From: CAILZL01 sp963791615
GTDB taxonomy: Bacteria; Pseudomonadota; Gammaproteobacteria; Steroidobacterales; Steroidobacteraceae
Length of the DNA: 64,000 bases
Reading direction: 5' to 3'
Assembly: GCA_963791615.1 (NCBI GenBank)
Contig: CAWBTE010000006.1
Span: forward strand, 1,612,001 to 1,676,000
This document shows, piece after piece, positions 43,757 through 53,503 of this stretch (positions within the stretch are counted from its first letter, which is position 1; every line of letters begins with the position of its first letter). The notes beneath the pieces were generated by a model, which saw only the letters and a list, made by a program, of their open reading frames with translations, was not told the origin of the DNA and searched no databases. The position numbers were made by a program, and so were the translations under genes.

Positions 43757-44839
43757 ATGTCACGCCCACATTTCATTCCACTCTTGCTCATCAGCGCACT
43801 GCTGTTCGGTGCTTGCAGCAAACAAGCCCCGACAGAAACCCCAATAGCACCCACACTGGTGCGCGTAATTAACCCGGTCAGCGGTCCCGGCGCAGCGCCC
43901 ATTGTCAGCACCGGCATTGTCACGGCTGCCGATGAAATGAAGCTGTCCTTCAAGCTGGGTGGCGTGATTCAGCACATCGCGGTGCGCGAAGGTGAGCGCG
44001 TGCTGGCCGGACAGAAGCTGGCCGAACTGGTGCCCACCGAAATCAATGCGCAACTGACACAGGCGCAACAGCTGAATGAGAAAGCGCAACGCGATCTGGA
44101 GCGTGGCGAACGCCTGTATGCCGATCAGGTTATTGCCCTGGAACAACTTCAGGACTTGCGCACCCAGGCCAAAGTGGCCGCTGCGCAGTTGCAGTCAGTC
44201 AACTTCAACAGCGGCTTCGCACGTATCACTGCGCCCAGCGCGGGAACCATCCTGCGTCGGCTGGCAGAGGATCACGAAGTGGTTGCGCCCGGTCAGCCGG
44301 TGCTGATGCTGGGCGCGAGCAGCAAGGGTTACATCGTGCGCGCCGCGCTGGCGGATCGCGACGCCGTGCAACTGAAGGTGGGCGATGCTGCCACCGTGCA
44401 ACTGGATGCAGTACCCGGCAAGACCTTGTCCGGCCGTATCAGTGAAGTGGGCGGCGCAGCGCAACTTGAAAATGGTTTGTTCCCGGTTGAAATTCAACTG
44501 GACAACACCGCAACCGCGCTGGTTGCCGGGATGGTGGCTCAAGTCAGCATTCAACCGGCGGCCAGCAAGACCTCGTTGCTGTATGTACCCACGGGCGCCA
44601 TCGTGTCAGGTGTTGATCAGCAGGCCAGCATTTTTGTGCTGCAAGGTACCGCCGCAAAGAAGCGTCAGGTGCAAGTGGCCTTCTTCACGCGTGACCAGGT
44701 GGCGCTGCGCGAAGGACTGACTGCCGATGAGCAAGTCATTACCGATGGCGCGCTGTATCTAAGCGATGGCGAGCAGGTCAGCGTGCAGGAAAACGCTGCA
44801 TCAAGCAGCGTCATGCCCGCGCAGGCGGGCATCCAGTAA
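43757..44839 (+). CDS. RND efflux periplasmic adaptor (lipoprotein)
   Basis: About 360 residues. Signal with lipobox LLFGACSK, so lipid-anchored to the inner membrane. Then the membrane-fusion pattern: barrel-sandwich hybrid (LSFKLGGVIQHIAVREGERV), alpha-hairpin (LTQAQQLNEKAQRDLERGER), second lipoyl half (SAGTILRRLAEDHEVVAPGQ) and beta-barrel (GDAATVQLDAVPGKTLSGRI). The last residues (SVMPAQAGIQ) are encoded by a REP element rather than by family sequence. Start at ATG giving MSRPHFIPLLL. Confidence 0.9.
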   Translation: MSRPHFIPLLLISALLFGACSKQAPTETPIAPTLVRVINPVSGPGAAPIVSTGIVTAADEMKLSFKLGGVIQHIAVREGERVLAGQKLAELVPTEINAQLTQAQQLNEKAQRDLERGERLYADQVIALEQLQDLRTQAKVAAAQLQSVNFNSGFARITAPSAGTILRRLAEDHEVVAPGQPVLMLGASSKGYIVRAALADRDAVQLKVGDAATVQLDAVPGKTLSGRISEVGGAAQLENGLFPVEIQLDNTATALVAGMVAQVSIQPAASKTSLLYVPTGAIVSGVDQQASIFVLQGTAAKKRQVQVAFFTRDQVALREGLTADEQVITDGALYLSDGEQVSVQENAASSSVMPAQAGIQ

Positions 44840-44880
44840 GCAAATCTTCAACTGGATTCCCGCATTCGCGGGAATGACGA
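44808..44880. repeat. Inverted REP pair (REPIN-like)
   Basis: Two 29-base copies in opposite orientation (44,809-44,837 and 44,851-44,879), each with its own hairpin (GCCCGC/GCGGGC and TTCCCGC/GCGGGAA), differing at about four positions. They fill the gap between adaptor and pump genes, and the first supplies the adaptor stop context. Confidence 0.8.
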
Positions 44881-44898
44881 AAAGGTAGTTAGTCAGCC

Positions 44899-47800
44899 AT
44901 GCAGTTACTCGAATTTCCCATCCGCCGCTACCAGTTCACGCTGGTGGCGTTCCTGTGTCTGGTGGCGATTGGCTGGTTTGCCTTCAGCGCCATTCCGCGT
45001 GAGGAAGATCCGTTCTTCAAAACACCGGCCTACTCCATTCCGGTGATTTATCCCGGCGCTGATCCCAAGGAAATCGAACGGCTGATCGTCAAGCCCATTG
45101 AAGATCGCATCGCGGCGCTGGACGATGTGTTCAAACTGGAAACCACCATTGTCGATGGCGTGAGCGTCATCTTTGTGCAGTTCGGCGTGAACTCCGATGC
45201 CGACAAGAAGTACGACGAAGTGACGCGCGAAGTGGGCGTGGTGCGCGACTCGCTTGGCGCAACCGTAGCCAGCATCACGGTGCGCAAGTGGAGCCCGGCT
45301 TACGTCAATATCGTGCAGTTCGCGCTGGTCTCGGCAGACGCGCCGTACAGCGAACTGGAGGACACTGCGCGCGATCTCGCTGATGCGTTGAAGGCAGTGC
45401 CCGGCGTGCGCACAGCGGAAACCTGGGCCTATCCCAGGCGCGAACTGCGCGTGGCCTTGAACCTGGCGCGCATGTCACAGCTCAAGATCACACCCACGCA
45501 GGTGATGAATGCGCTGCAAAGCGAAAACGCCGCCATTCCCGCCGGCTTCATCGATCTGGGTGCGCGTACCTTCAGCCTGAAGGCTTCCGACAGCTTCAAT
45601 TCCGAAGACGACGTGCGCGACACCGTGGTAGCGGTGAGCAACGGCCAGACCACACGTGTCAAGGATGTCGCCGAAGTGCGTTGGGACAATGCGCCGCTGA
45701 GCTACATCGGTCGTTACAACGGCCAGCGCGCCGTGTTCGTAACCGCGCAGCAGCAGGACAACCAGAACATCCTCAAGACCAATGAGCGCATCACCACTGC
45801 GGTGGACATATTCAGGCGCAGCAACCTGCCCGCGCGTATCAAACTCGAATGGGGTTTCAAGCAAGCCGATAACGTGGCGCATCGTTTGAACAGTCTGTAT
45901 GTGGATTTCGGTATTGCGGTTGCTCTGGTCATGATCACTTTGCTACCACTGGGGCTACGCGCTGCGGGCATCGTGATGATCGCCATACCGCTGTCACTGG
46001 CTTTTGGCCTGACGGTGCTGTACTTCGTCGGTTATTCGCTCAACCAGATTTCCATTGCCGGCTTCGTGGTGGCTTTGGGTTTATTGGTGGATGATTCCAT
46101 TGTTGTCGTTGAAAACATTGCGCGGCATCTGCGTATGGGACACTCACGCACGCAAGCGGCGCTGCTGGCCACCAAACAGATTTTCGAAGCCATTCTCGGC
46201 TGCACCGCGACGCTGGTATTCGCCTTCCTGCCGCTGCTGATGCTGCCCGGCGATGCCGGCAAATTCATTCGTGTACTGCCCACCGCGATTGTGGCCACGG
46301 TGCTCGGCTCATTGATCGTGGCGCTGTTCGTCATTCCGTTTCTGGCCAGTCGCATTCTCAAGGAAGAAGGCCATAACGAAGGCAGTCCATTGCTACAGAA
46401 AGTAATGGCCATCATTCATCGCTACTACCAGCCTGCCCTGCGCATGTCGCTGGCGAAGCCGAAGACCACGGCGCTGGTGGCGATTGGCGGTTCATTGCTG
46501 TTATCGGCGATTGCCGTGCCGATACTCGGTTCCAGCCTGTTTCCCAAGGCCGATACGCCGCGCTTCCTGATTGCCATATCCACGCCCAACGGCAGCAGCT
46601 TTGCCGAAACACGCAAGGCGCTGGATTTTGTTGAGGCTCGCCTGAAACAGATGCCGGAGATATCAAATTACTTTTCCAATCTGGGCCATGGCAATCCACA
46701 GATTTACTACAACCACATTCCCACCGAAGACGCGGCCAACTTCGCCGAGATTTATGTGCAGCTGAAGGACTACGACCCACGCACTACGCCACAGCAGCTG
46801 GATATCTTGCGCGAGCAACTCGATGGCTATGTCAATGCCCGTATCTATGTAAAGGAATTCACCAACGGTATTCCCATCTCGGCGCCGATTTCAGTGCGGG
46901 TGCTGGGACCGGATCTGGAAGTACTGGAAACACTCAGCCATCAAATCGAAGCATTGGTCAAAGCCACGCCGGGCACACGCGATGTGAAGAACGCCATGCG
47001 GGTGACGCGCACCAACCTGCGTCTGAATGTGGATTCCGCCAAGGCCAACGTGCTGGGCGTGCCCACCGTGGAATTTGATCGCGCGGTGCGACTGGCCATC
47101 AGTGGTATTTCCGCCGGCAAGTTCCGTGATGCCAAGGGCGAGCAGTACGACATCATGCTGCGCGCGCCAGTGGGCGAACGCGCCACGCTGGATACGCTGC
47201 AACAAACACGAGTGTCCACCGTAACCGGCCAGAGTCTGCCGCTGTCGCAACTGGCCAGCTTGCAGTTTGAAAGTGCGCCCATCCTGATTCAGCGCTTCAG
47301 TCGCGAGCGCGCCGTAGTCATCGACGCCAGCGCCGCACGCGGCGAGAACGTCGGCAAACTCACCAATGCAGTGGTTACCAAGCTGGATCAGTTCAACTGG
47401 CCGGCGGGCTATCACTATCAATTGGGCGGCGAGGCAGCCTCCAGTGCGGAAAGCTTCACCGGCATTGGCACCGCAATTATCGTGGCCATCTTCGGCATTT
47501 TTGCGATTCTCGTGCTCGAGTTTGGCAACTTCAAGAGCACGCTGATTGTGTTGACCGTCATCCCGCTGGGCGTGCTCGGCGGCTTGTTGATGTTGCTGAT
47601 CACCGGCAATGACATTTCCTTCACCGCCAGCATTGGCTTCATTGGCCTGATCGGCATCGAGATCAAGAATTCCATCCTGCTGGTGGACTTCACCAATCAA
47701 CTGCGGCGTGAAGGCGTGCCACTGGATGAAGCCATCGAACGCGCCGGTGAAGTGCGCTTCCTGCCGATACTGTTGACCTCAGCCACCGCAATTGGCGGCC

Positions 47801-47967
47801 TGTTGCCGCTGGCGCTGGAGAACACCGGCATCTACTCGCCACTGGCGTGGGTGATTATTGGTGGCCTGATTACTTCGACTTTGCTGGCGCGACTGGTCAC
47901 ACCGGTGATGTACAAGTTGCTGGCGCCAGAGGTGGAAACTGAAAAATCAAACGTAGTGGCGGTCTGA
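44899..47967 (+). CDS. RND efflux pump inner-membrane subunit
   Basis: 1,022 residues, AcrB/HAE1-like proton antiporter. N-terminal helix and porter domain (IPREEDPFFKTPAYSIPVIY), the TM4 proton-relay pair in VALGLLVDDSIVVVENIARH, a second large periplasmic loop after TM7 (PRFLIAISTPNGSSFAETRK) and the matching C-terminal helix set (GFIGLIGIEIKNSILLVDFT). With OMF and adaptor genes upstream and TetR control, this is a complete tripartite exporter; substrate unknown. Confidence 0.93.
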   Translation: MQLLEFPIRRYQFTLVAFLCLVAIGWFAFSAIPREEDPFFKTPAYSIPVIYPGADPKEIERLIVKPIEDRIAALDDVFKLETTIVDGVSVIFVQFGVNSDADKKYDEVTREVGVVRDSLGATVASITVRKWSPAYVNIVQFALVSADAPYSELEDTARDLADALKAVPGVRTAETWAYPRRELRVALNLARMSQLKITPTQVMNALQSENAAIPAGFIDLGARTFSLKASDSFNSEDDVRDTVVAVSNGQTTRVKDVAEVRWDNAPLSYIGRYNGQRAVFVTAQQQDNQNILKTNERITTAVDIFRRSNLPARIKLEWGFKQADNVAHRLNSLYVDFGIAVALVMITLLPLGLRAAGIVMIAIPLSLAFGLTVLYFVGYSLNQISIAGFVVALGLLVDDSIVVVENIARHLRMGHSRTQAALLATKQIFEAILGCTATLVFAFLPLLMLPGDAGKFIRVLPTAIVATVLGSLIVALFVIPFLASRILKEEGHNEGSPLLQKVMAIIHRYYQPALRMSLAKPKTTALVAIGGSLLLSAIAVPILGSSLFPKADTPRFLIAISTPNGSSFAETRKALDFVEARLKQMPEISNYFSNLGHGNPQIYYNHIPTEDAANFAEIYVQLKDYDPRTTPQQLDILREQLDGYVNARIYVKEFTNGIPISAPISVRVLGPDLEVLETLSHQIEALVKATPGTRDVKNAMRVTRTNLRLNVDSAKANVLGVPTVEFDRAVRLAISGISAGKFRDAKGEQYDIMLRAPVGERATLDTLQQTRVSTVTGQSLPLSQLASLQFESAPILIQRFSRERAVVIDASAARGENVGKLTNAVVTKLDQFNWPAGYHYQLGGEAASSAESFTGIGTAIIVAIFGIFAILVLEFGNFKSTLIVLTVIPLGVLGGLLMLLITGNDISFTASIGFIGLIGIEIKNSILLVDFTNQLRREGVPLDEAIERAGEVRFLPILLTSATAIGGLLPLALENTGIYSPLAWVIIGGLITSTLLARLVTPVMYKLLAPEVETEKSNVVAV

Positions 47968-48007
47968 TTAACTCCCTTCTGACATTTCGACCCCTTCGAC
48001 TTCGCTC

Positions 48008-48036
48008 AGCGACCGGAGATGTCCATTCCGGTCGCT
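48008..48036. terminator. Hairpin between convergent genes
   Basis: 9-base perfect stem AGCGACCGG/CCGGTCGCT with an 11-base loop, preceded by the common dispersed motif CCCCTTCGACTTCGCTCA. It lies between the convergent RND and NTP/NDP transporter genes and may terminate both. Confidence 0.5.
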
Positions 48037-48067
48037 TCTGATAAGCGGTTCCACTAAAGGTGCCGGG

Positions 48068-49388
48068 TCAAGAACCTGTTGCACCCTTGTCGCGGTTGTA
48101 GACGCGCCCCAGCCTTGCGCCGACTACGGCCCAGATCGCCGCAATCACCGCGCCAATCATCGCCACTGGCGACATGCCCAGTCCCAATCCTTCGGTCAGC
48201 CCGGCGAAAGCCCAGCTGTTGAGCGTGTCACCGCCGCGATACACCACGGTATCGATCACCGGTTTGGTCTTGTAACGCACTTCGCGATCCACCAGCGTGA
48301 ACAACATTTCGCGCGCCGGGCGGGTAATCGCATAGTTGCCGGAGTTCAGCACCACACGCAGCACCACCACCAGCCACACCACTGGCAGGATGGCCAGCGC
48401 CACCAGGCCACCGGCCATCACGGCCGGAATCAAGGCCAGGGTGACGCTCAGACCAAAGCGCGTGGTCAGACGACTGGTCGCCACCACGGCCGTGATGATG
48501 GTAAAGAAGTTGACGGCCCAGTTGATGCCGGACTGGATCTGCGTGCGGGTTTCGCGGTCGTACACTTCCAGCAGGTTCTTCAGCTCAAAGTAGATGAACG
48601 AACCCATTGAGGTATACAGCAGCAGGAACAGGCCGATGCCCAGCAGGAACGGACTCTTGATGAATGTGGTGAAACCAGCAAAGGGATTGCCGCCAATGGT
48701 CTTCGGCGCGCCGCCATCCAGCGCGGCGTTGCCCAGCTCCGCCGCCTTGAGCTTTTCCAGATAGGGAATCAGTGGCATCACCAGCAACAGGATCAGCGCC
48801 GCCACAATGACCAGCGTGTTGCTGCTGATGTATTCGGCCAGCACGATGGCAATCAGCGGCCCGACCAGGCCACCGACGCTGGCGCCGGTGGCGATGAAAC
48901 CAAACAGCCGCTTGGCCTGCTCCTTGTTGAACAGGTCGGCCATGAAGCTCCAGAACACCGATACATGGAACAGTGCGAACAGGCTGACCCACACATAGAA
49001 CGCCTTGTCGATCAGCGTCGGATCAGACACCTGTCCATTGCCCAGCGCAAACACGATGAAGGTAATGGTGAAGAAGGCATACACGCCCGGCACCACGACC
49101 TTCAGGCGCGCCACTGACAAGCGCAGCGCCGTACAGAAAGGTGACGATGAAGGTCAGGAAGAAGTTGATGGTCCATAGCGTCGCGACTTCGGCGTCGCTC
49201 CAGTCGCTGGCCATGGCGTCGCGCACCGGCTTAAGGATGTAGTACGACGACATCAGGATGAACACGAACGCGAAGGAGGCGAAGGTCGCCTTCATCTCGT
49301 CGGGTTCGATCTGCGACAGCCCTCGCATGAAGCCGGCGATCAGGCCGGGCTTTTCGGAGCTCTGGTTGTTATTTTGGGGTGTAGTCAT
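48068..49388 (-). CDS. NTP/NDP exchange transporter-like MFS protein (one frameshift)
   Basis: Multi-helix carrier of the ATP/ADP-translocase-related MFS family. The N-terminal 86 codons (SQIEPDEMKATFASFAFVFI, YYILKPVRDAMASDWS) run to FLYGAAL. The rest continues in another frame from SVARLKVVVPGVYAFFTITF to the stop at 48,068. One extra base at 49,119-49,120 (coding-strand CGCTTGTCAG for CGCTGTCAG) explains the break. Full length about 440 residues with 12 helices. Conserved on both sides, so a sequencing error is likely. Confidence 0.8.
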
Positions 49389-49507
49389 CTCGGGCTCCGG
49401 GGCGGATCAGGCAAACGTGGTCGCTAAGGCGGGCAGTGTAGCGGGCTCAGTATTCACCCAGCCACCTGACCGACAAGTCTTGACAGTGCGTCGGACAACA
49501 GAAGCAG

Positions 49508-49528
49508 GGGCTGGTTTCAAACCAGCCC
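49508..49528. repeat. Perfect palindrome GGGCTGGTTT-C-AAACCAGCCC
   Basis: Ten-base arms around a single C, between the two transporter genes. It resembles the GGGCGGTTC repeats at 43,715 in size and design. Another smaller GGTTTGAAACC palindrome is at about 49,560. Confidence 0.6.
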
Positions 49529-49583
49529 GAAAAAAACACCTGCCAGAAGCAGGATGAACGGTTTGAAACCGGGCCCCTGCGCG

Positions 49584-50150
49584 CTATTTCTCCTGCGTGC
49601 TGCGCAGCTTTTCATAGCGGCGACCCAGTGCGATGGAGACCAGCCACCCAGAGACCTGATGCCACCAACCCCAGCCCCAATGTGCCACCCGTGCCAAAAC
49701 CCAGTGCACGCAGACCGGCCTGCACCCAGGCGGCACTGACATCGCCCAGTCGATAAACCACTGTGTCGATTACGTTCTTGGCCTTGTAACGGCTTTCCTG
49801 CGGCACCACCGTGAAGCATATTTCCCGGCATGGGCGTGCAATCGCATATTGCGAGGCGCGCCGCACCACCTGCATGGCCTGCATCATCAACAATGTTGGG
49901 AGATAGCGCCATAGCCAACGGGCAATCACCATCAGTATGGGATTGAGCACCAGCCCGGCCGTGACACCAAAGCGGGTGACCCAGACGACCCACACCGAAG
50001 ATCAGCACCAGCGCTGAGCAGATGTTCACCACCAGATCGATATCGGCCAGTGCACGTGTGCGGGCTTGCCCAGATCAGTGAAGTTCCGGGTGATCAGATC
50101 GGTTTGCAGGAAGTAGGCCACAGTGGCCACCCAGGTCATCAGCAGGAAGG
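49584..50150 (-). CDS. Second NTP/NDP transporter paralogue (partial, multiply frameshifted)
   Basis: Paralogue of the gene at 48,068, with its N-terminal part missing at the contig join. Conserved pieces appear in changing frames: AVAFLLMTWVATVAYFLQTD near 50,140, then TRALADIDLVVNICSALVLI, then WVTRFGVTAGLVLNPILMVI to NVIDTVVYRLGDVSAAWVQA, then VSIALGRRYEKLRSTQEK and stop at 49,584. At least three single-base shifts lie in G/C runs. The density of errors at this end suggests low-coverage consensus. Confidence 0.7.
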
Positions 50151-50165
50151 CAACAGCTGGGAGGA
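50150..50165. other. Chimeric junction between two genomes
   Basis: Left of here the leftward transporter gene reads sensibly (PAVAFLLMTW); right of here the rightward NrdJ tail reads sensibly (WEDAVECSKCGG). Both are truncated at the same point, and base composition and codon use change abruptly. No mobile-element end, tRNA or repeat marks the boundary. Confidence 0.85.
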
Positions 50166-50259
50166 CGCGGTCGAGTGCTCCAAGTGCGGCGGCCGCATGG
50201 TGCGAACCGGCAGCTGCTACACGTGCCGCGACTGCGGCACGAACACGGGCTGCAGCTGA
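50155..50259 (+). CDS. nrdJ: Adenosylcobalamin-dependent ribonucleotide reductase, C-terminal fragment
   Basis: Only the last 34 residues remain: CSKCGGRMVRTGSCYTCRDC then GTNTGCS and stop. The four-to-five-cysteine tail is the hallmark C-terminus of class II (B12-dependent) ribonucleotide reductase. The rest of the gene is absent because of the junction. Two GC-rich hairpins follow. Confidence 0.85.
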   Translation, partial: SWEDAVECSKCGGRMVRTGSCYTCRDCGTNTGCS

Positions 50260-50329
50260 CTGAGCTAGCTGAACTCAGTCGTAGTCGATAGCGCCGCGCC
50301 GGGGAGTCTGCTGACCTCTGGCGCGGCGC
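50258..50329 (+). terminator. Terminator hairpins after nrdJ
   Basis: GACTGAG/CTCAGTC (50,258-50,264 with 50,274-50,280), then a perfect 10-base stem GCGCCGCGCC/GGCGCGGCGC (50,291-50,300 with 50,320-50,329). No T run, as often in high-GC actinobacteria. Confidence 0.7.
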
Positions 50330-50409
50330 TGGCGACCGGGCCGGTCCGAGCGCACGCGAAGACCCTCCGAGACGTCAGCGGTGCGCCGCGGCGGGTGCGG
50401 GAGCCTCCG

Positions 50410-53384
50410 TCACTGATCGCTGCGAGGCGGTCTGGTGACGACGACGCGATCGGCGACGAACTCGCCGTCCTGCACGCGAAAGACCGTGATCGGCGCCTCG
50501 AGGAGATCGCCCCGCGCGTCCCAGCCGATGTTCCCGAGGATCCCCTTCGTCACGACGGTGCGGCTGACCTCGTCGAGGACCGACCTGCGCGTCCCGTCGG
50601 AGCGAGCGATCGCGTCGAGCAGGATCTCCGCTGCCTGCGCTCCGTACGCCGCGCCGTGGTCGGGGCCGGGGTCGCCCCCGTTCGCGGCGGCGAAGCCACG
50701 GAGGAACTGCCGTCCCCTCGGCGGAAGCCGGTCGTTGGGGATGCCGTAGTTCGTGACGTACATGCCCTCTGCCGCTCCGCCGGGATGCTCCAGGAGCTCG
50801 GGCACGAGGAACCCGTCGGGTGCGCTGATGGCGACGTCGGGGCCGAGCGCAGCTCGAAGCCCGCGCACGAGCGCCGCCGACCCCGGGCTCAGGACATCGA
50901 CGATCGCAATGGACTCCGGCCTGCTCCGGGCGACACGGCGGACGAGTGCCGCGACGGACTCCTCCTCGGGGTCGAACCGGGCGCTCCCCACCACCGCGAC
51001 CCCGCTGCGCTTCGCATGCGCACGCAGGTCGCGGACGGTAGCGGGCGCCATACTCACCCGAGTCGAGCACGAAGAGCCGGTCGTGGCCCAGCTCCTTCGC
51101 GAGCTCCACCTGAGCAAGGGCCTGGACTCGATTGAGCGCAGCGAGACGGAAGAAGCTCCGCGTCCCGGACGGGTAGAGACCGTCGTCGTCGGTCAGCAGG
51201 TCCACCGTGTTCGATGGGCTGATCATCGCCAGCGGTCCGCCCGGGGCCTGGTTCGTGATCGGGATCTGCAGGTACGAGCAGAACGACTGGTACGAGCCGA
51301 TGACGCCGACGACGCGCTCGTTGCGCGAGAACGCCTTCGCGTTCGTGCCGCAGCGGAAGAAGTCCTCCGCGCCGGCCTGCGCCGTCGAGGAGTCGCACGC
51401 CTGGAAGCCGACCGAGAACCCGCCGGCCTCGAACCCGCGCTGCTCGAGGACGAGACGGATGCCACCGACCATGGACTGCGCAAGAGCGCGGCTCTCGCCC
51501 TGGAGCGGGAGGCTCGACACGAGCAGGAGGTCCGGGCTCCCGACACCGCCCGATTGGACGTCCTGGCAGACCGAGCGCGGGAGAGCCGCTTCCCGCGACG
51601 GCGGCGACGCCGCCGTCACCCAGACCTCGCCCTCGCCCGCGTCGACGTCGCGGGGCGACGCGTCGGTGGCGATGCGCTCGGTCTCGCTCGTCCGCGGGTC
51701 GATGCGATGGATCTCGTCGGTGATCTCGTTCGTCGCCCACACCGCTCCTTCGCCGTAGGCGAGACCGGCGACCCACATCTCGAGCGGGACGGCTCGCGCC
51801 GCGAGTCGCCGGCCGGTGTCGACGCGCCAAACCTTGCCACCCTCGGGATCGGTCGCCCACACCGCGCCTCCGCCGATCGCGAGGTCGACGAGGAACCCTG
51901 CGTCGAGCGTCAGCCGTCGAGCGACCGCGTTCGTGGCGCTGTCGATCTCGGTGACGGTGTTGCCCTCGGTGATCCAGACGTCGCCGTCGCCCGTTGCGAT
52001 GTTCTCGGCCCGGACCTTCCCGACCCGGGCGACGATCCGGTTCGATCGCGGGTCGATGCGCGAGACGGTGAGATCGGGGTTGATCACCCAGACGGCATCC
52101 GGCGCGACGGCGATGTGCTGTCGGCTGCTCCCCGGGAACACGTTTGCCGGCGCCGCCGATCCGCGCGGGCGGGAGCTCGACCGTCTCGACGAGAAGACCC
52201 GACTCGGGGTCGACGCGGGACACGCTGCTCGGGACGACGCCGCCGGCCGACGTCGTGCTGCCGATCCAGACTCCCCCGGCGCCCGCCGCGATGTCGGTCG
52301 GCGTCGAGGACGTGCTGAAGGTCCGGACGACGGCTCGCGTCTCCGGGTCGATCTCCGACACGGTCCTGTCGTCGGCGTCGAGCACCCAGACGCCTCCCTC
52401 CCCCACGCTGACGGCGGACGGCGCCGTGCCGAGCGGAATGCTCGCGATCACGTCGCCCGAGACGGGATCGAGCGCGCGCACGCCCGCCTCCTCGACCGTG
52501 CGGTCGCCGCGAGTCGCCCTGGTAGACGGCTGCTCCGACCGCGGCGGCGAGCACGAGCACGCCGACCGCCACGATCGTCCGCGGCTGCCGCCACGGCGCT
52601 CGCGATCCTGTGTCGCAGCCTCGCAGGAGGCTCGGGCGCAGCGAGCGCCGGGTCCTGGTCGAGGATCCGACGCTCGAGCCGCCGCAGGCTCTCGCTCGGC
52701 TCGATGCCGAGCTCCTCCGCGAGCGTGCGGCGTCCCTCCTGGTAGGTCTGCAACGCCTCGGCCTGCCGGCCCGAGCGGTAGAGGGCGAGCATGAGCTGGC
52801 CCCGAGGCCGTTCGCGCAGAGGATGCTCGGCGACGAGCGCCTCCAGCTCGACGACGAGCTCCTCGTGGCGTCCGAGCTCGAGATCGGCCTCGATCCGCTC
52901 CTCCTGGGCTGCGAGGCGGAGCTCGTCGAGTCGCGCGATCTCCGGCCTGCGCGAAGTCCGCGTATCGGAACTCCGCCAGCGCGGGGCCGCGCCACAGAGC
53001 GAGCGCCTGCCGCAGCTGCTCGGAGGCGCGCTCGGGCTCGCCACGGGCCCGTGCGCGCCGTGCGTCCTCGAGCGCGTCGCGGAAGACGTCGGCAGTCGAG
53101 CTCGCCGCTCTCGAGGCGGAGGCGGTAGCCGTGGCCATGCGTCTCGAGCGCTCCACCCGAGGAGCCCAGCGTCCCTCGCAGCCGTGAGACGAGCGCCTGC
53201 AGCGTCTTCAGCGCCGAAGGGGGAGGCGTCTCGCCCCAGAGCCCGTCGACCAGCCTGTCTGCGGACAGGATCTCGTTGGCGTGGATCAGCAGGATCGCGA
53301 GGAGCTCGCGCTGCTTCCCGCGCGGGATCTCGAGCTGACTGCCCTCGACAACGATTCGAGAGGGCCAAGGATCCTCGCCTCCAT
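50410..53384 (-). CDS. BTAD regulator fused to membrane helix, beta-propeller and periplasmic binding domain (frameshifted)
   Basis: One long gene (about 990 codons) reconstructed across at least five frame changes. From the N-terminus: winged-helix DNA-binding domain (MEARILGPL, then KQRELLAILLIHANEILSAD and DGLWGETPPPSALKTLQALV); bacterial transcriptional activator domain (ALWRGPALAEFRYADFA, LALYRSGRQAEALQTYQEGR, ELGIEPSESLRRLERRIL); a single membrane helix (TIVAVGVLVLAAAVGAAVY, about 52,560); Vgb-like propeller repeats (GVWVLDADDRTVSEIDPETR, DGDVWITEGNTVTEIDSATN, GAVWATDPEGGKVWRVDTGR); then a leucine-binding-type periplasmic domain ending RVVVTRPPRSDQ. It reads as a one-component transmembrane regulator with an external sensor. 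All pieces are well conserved, so the shifts are probably sequencing indels. Confidence 0.8.
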
Positions 53385-53503
53385 CGCGCTCCTCGCTCGT
53401 GGTGCAGCCGACTGTGGCTGATCTGCAGCCGCCGTGCAACCGCCGCGCCGCAGGGTGCTCGACGACCGACCGCACGAGGCGGTCGACGACGGAAGGAGAG
53501 GCA

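Noticed and set aside
49508..49528. Intrinsic terminator
   Set aside because: The hairpin is followed by an A run on the + strand, and on the minus strand the T run precedes it, the wrong side for termination of the leftward gene.
50050..50259. A 69-codon rightward gene ending in a cysteine-rich tail
   Set aside because: Its first 35 codons are the antisense of the gammaproteobacterial transporter; only the last part is the nrdJ tail. It is an artefact of the junction.
50395..52318. Long rightward open frames in the high-GC region
   Set aside because: They are antisense to the conserved BTAD/propeller/binding-domain gene and have no family similarity; high G+C makes long spurious frames common.
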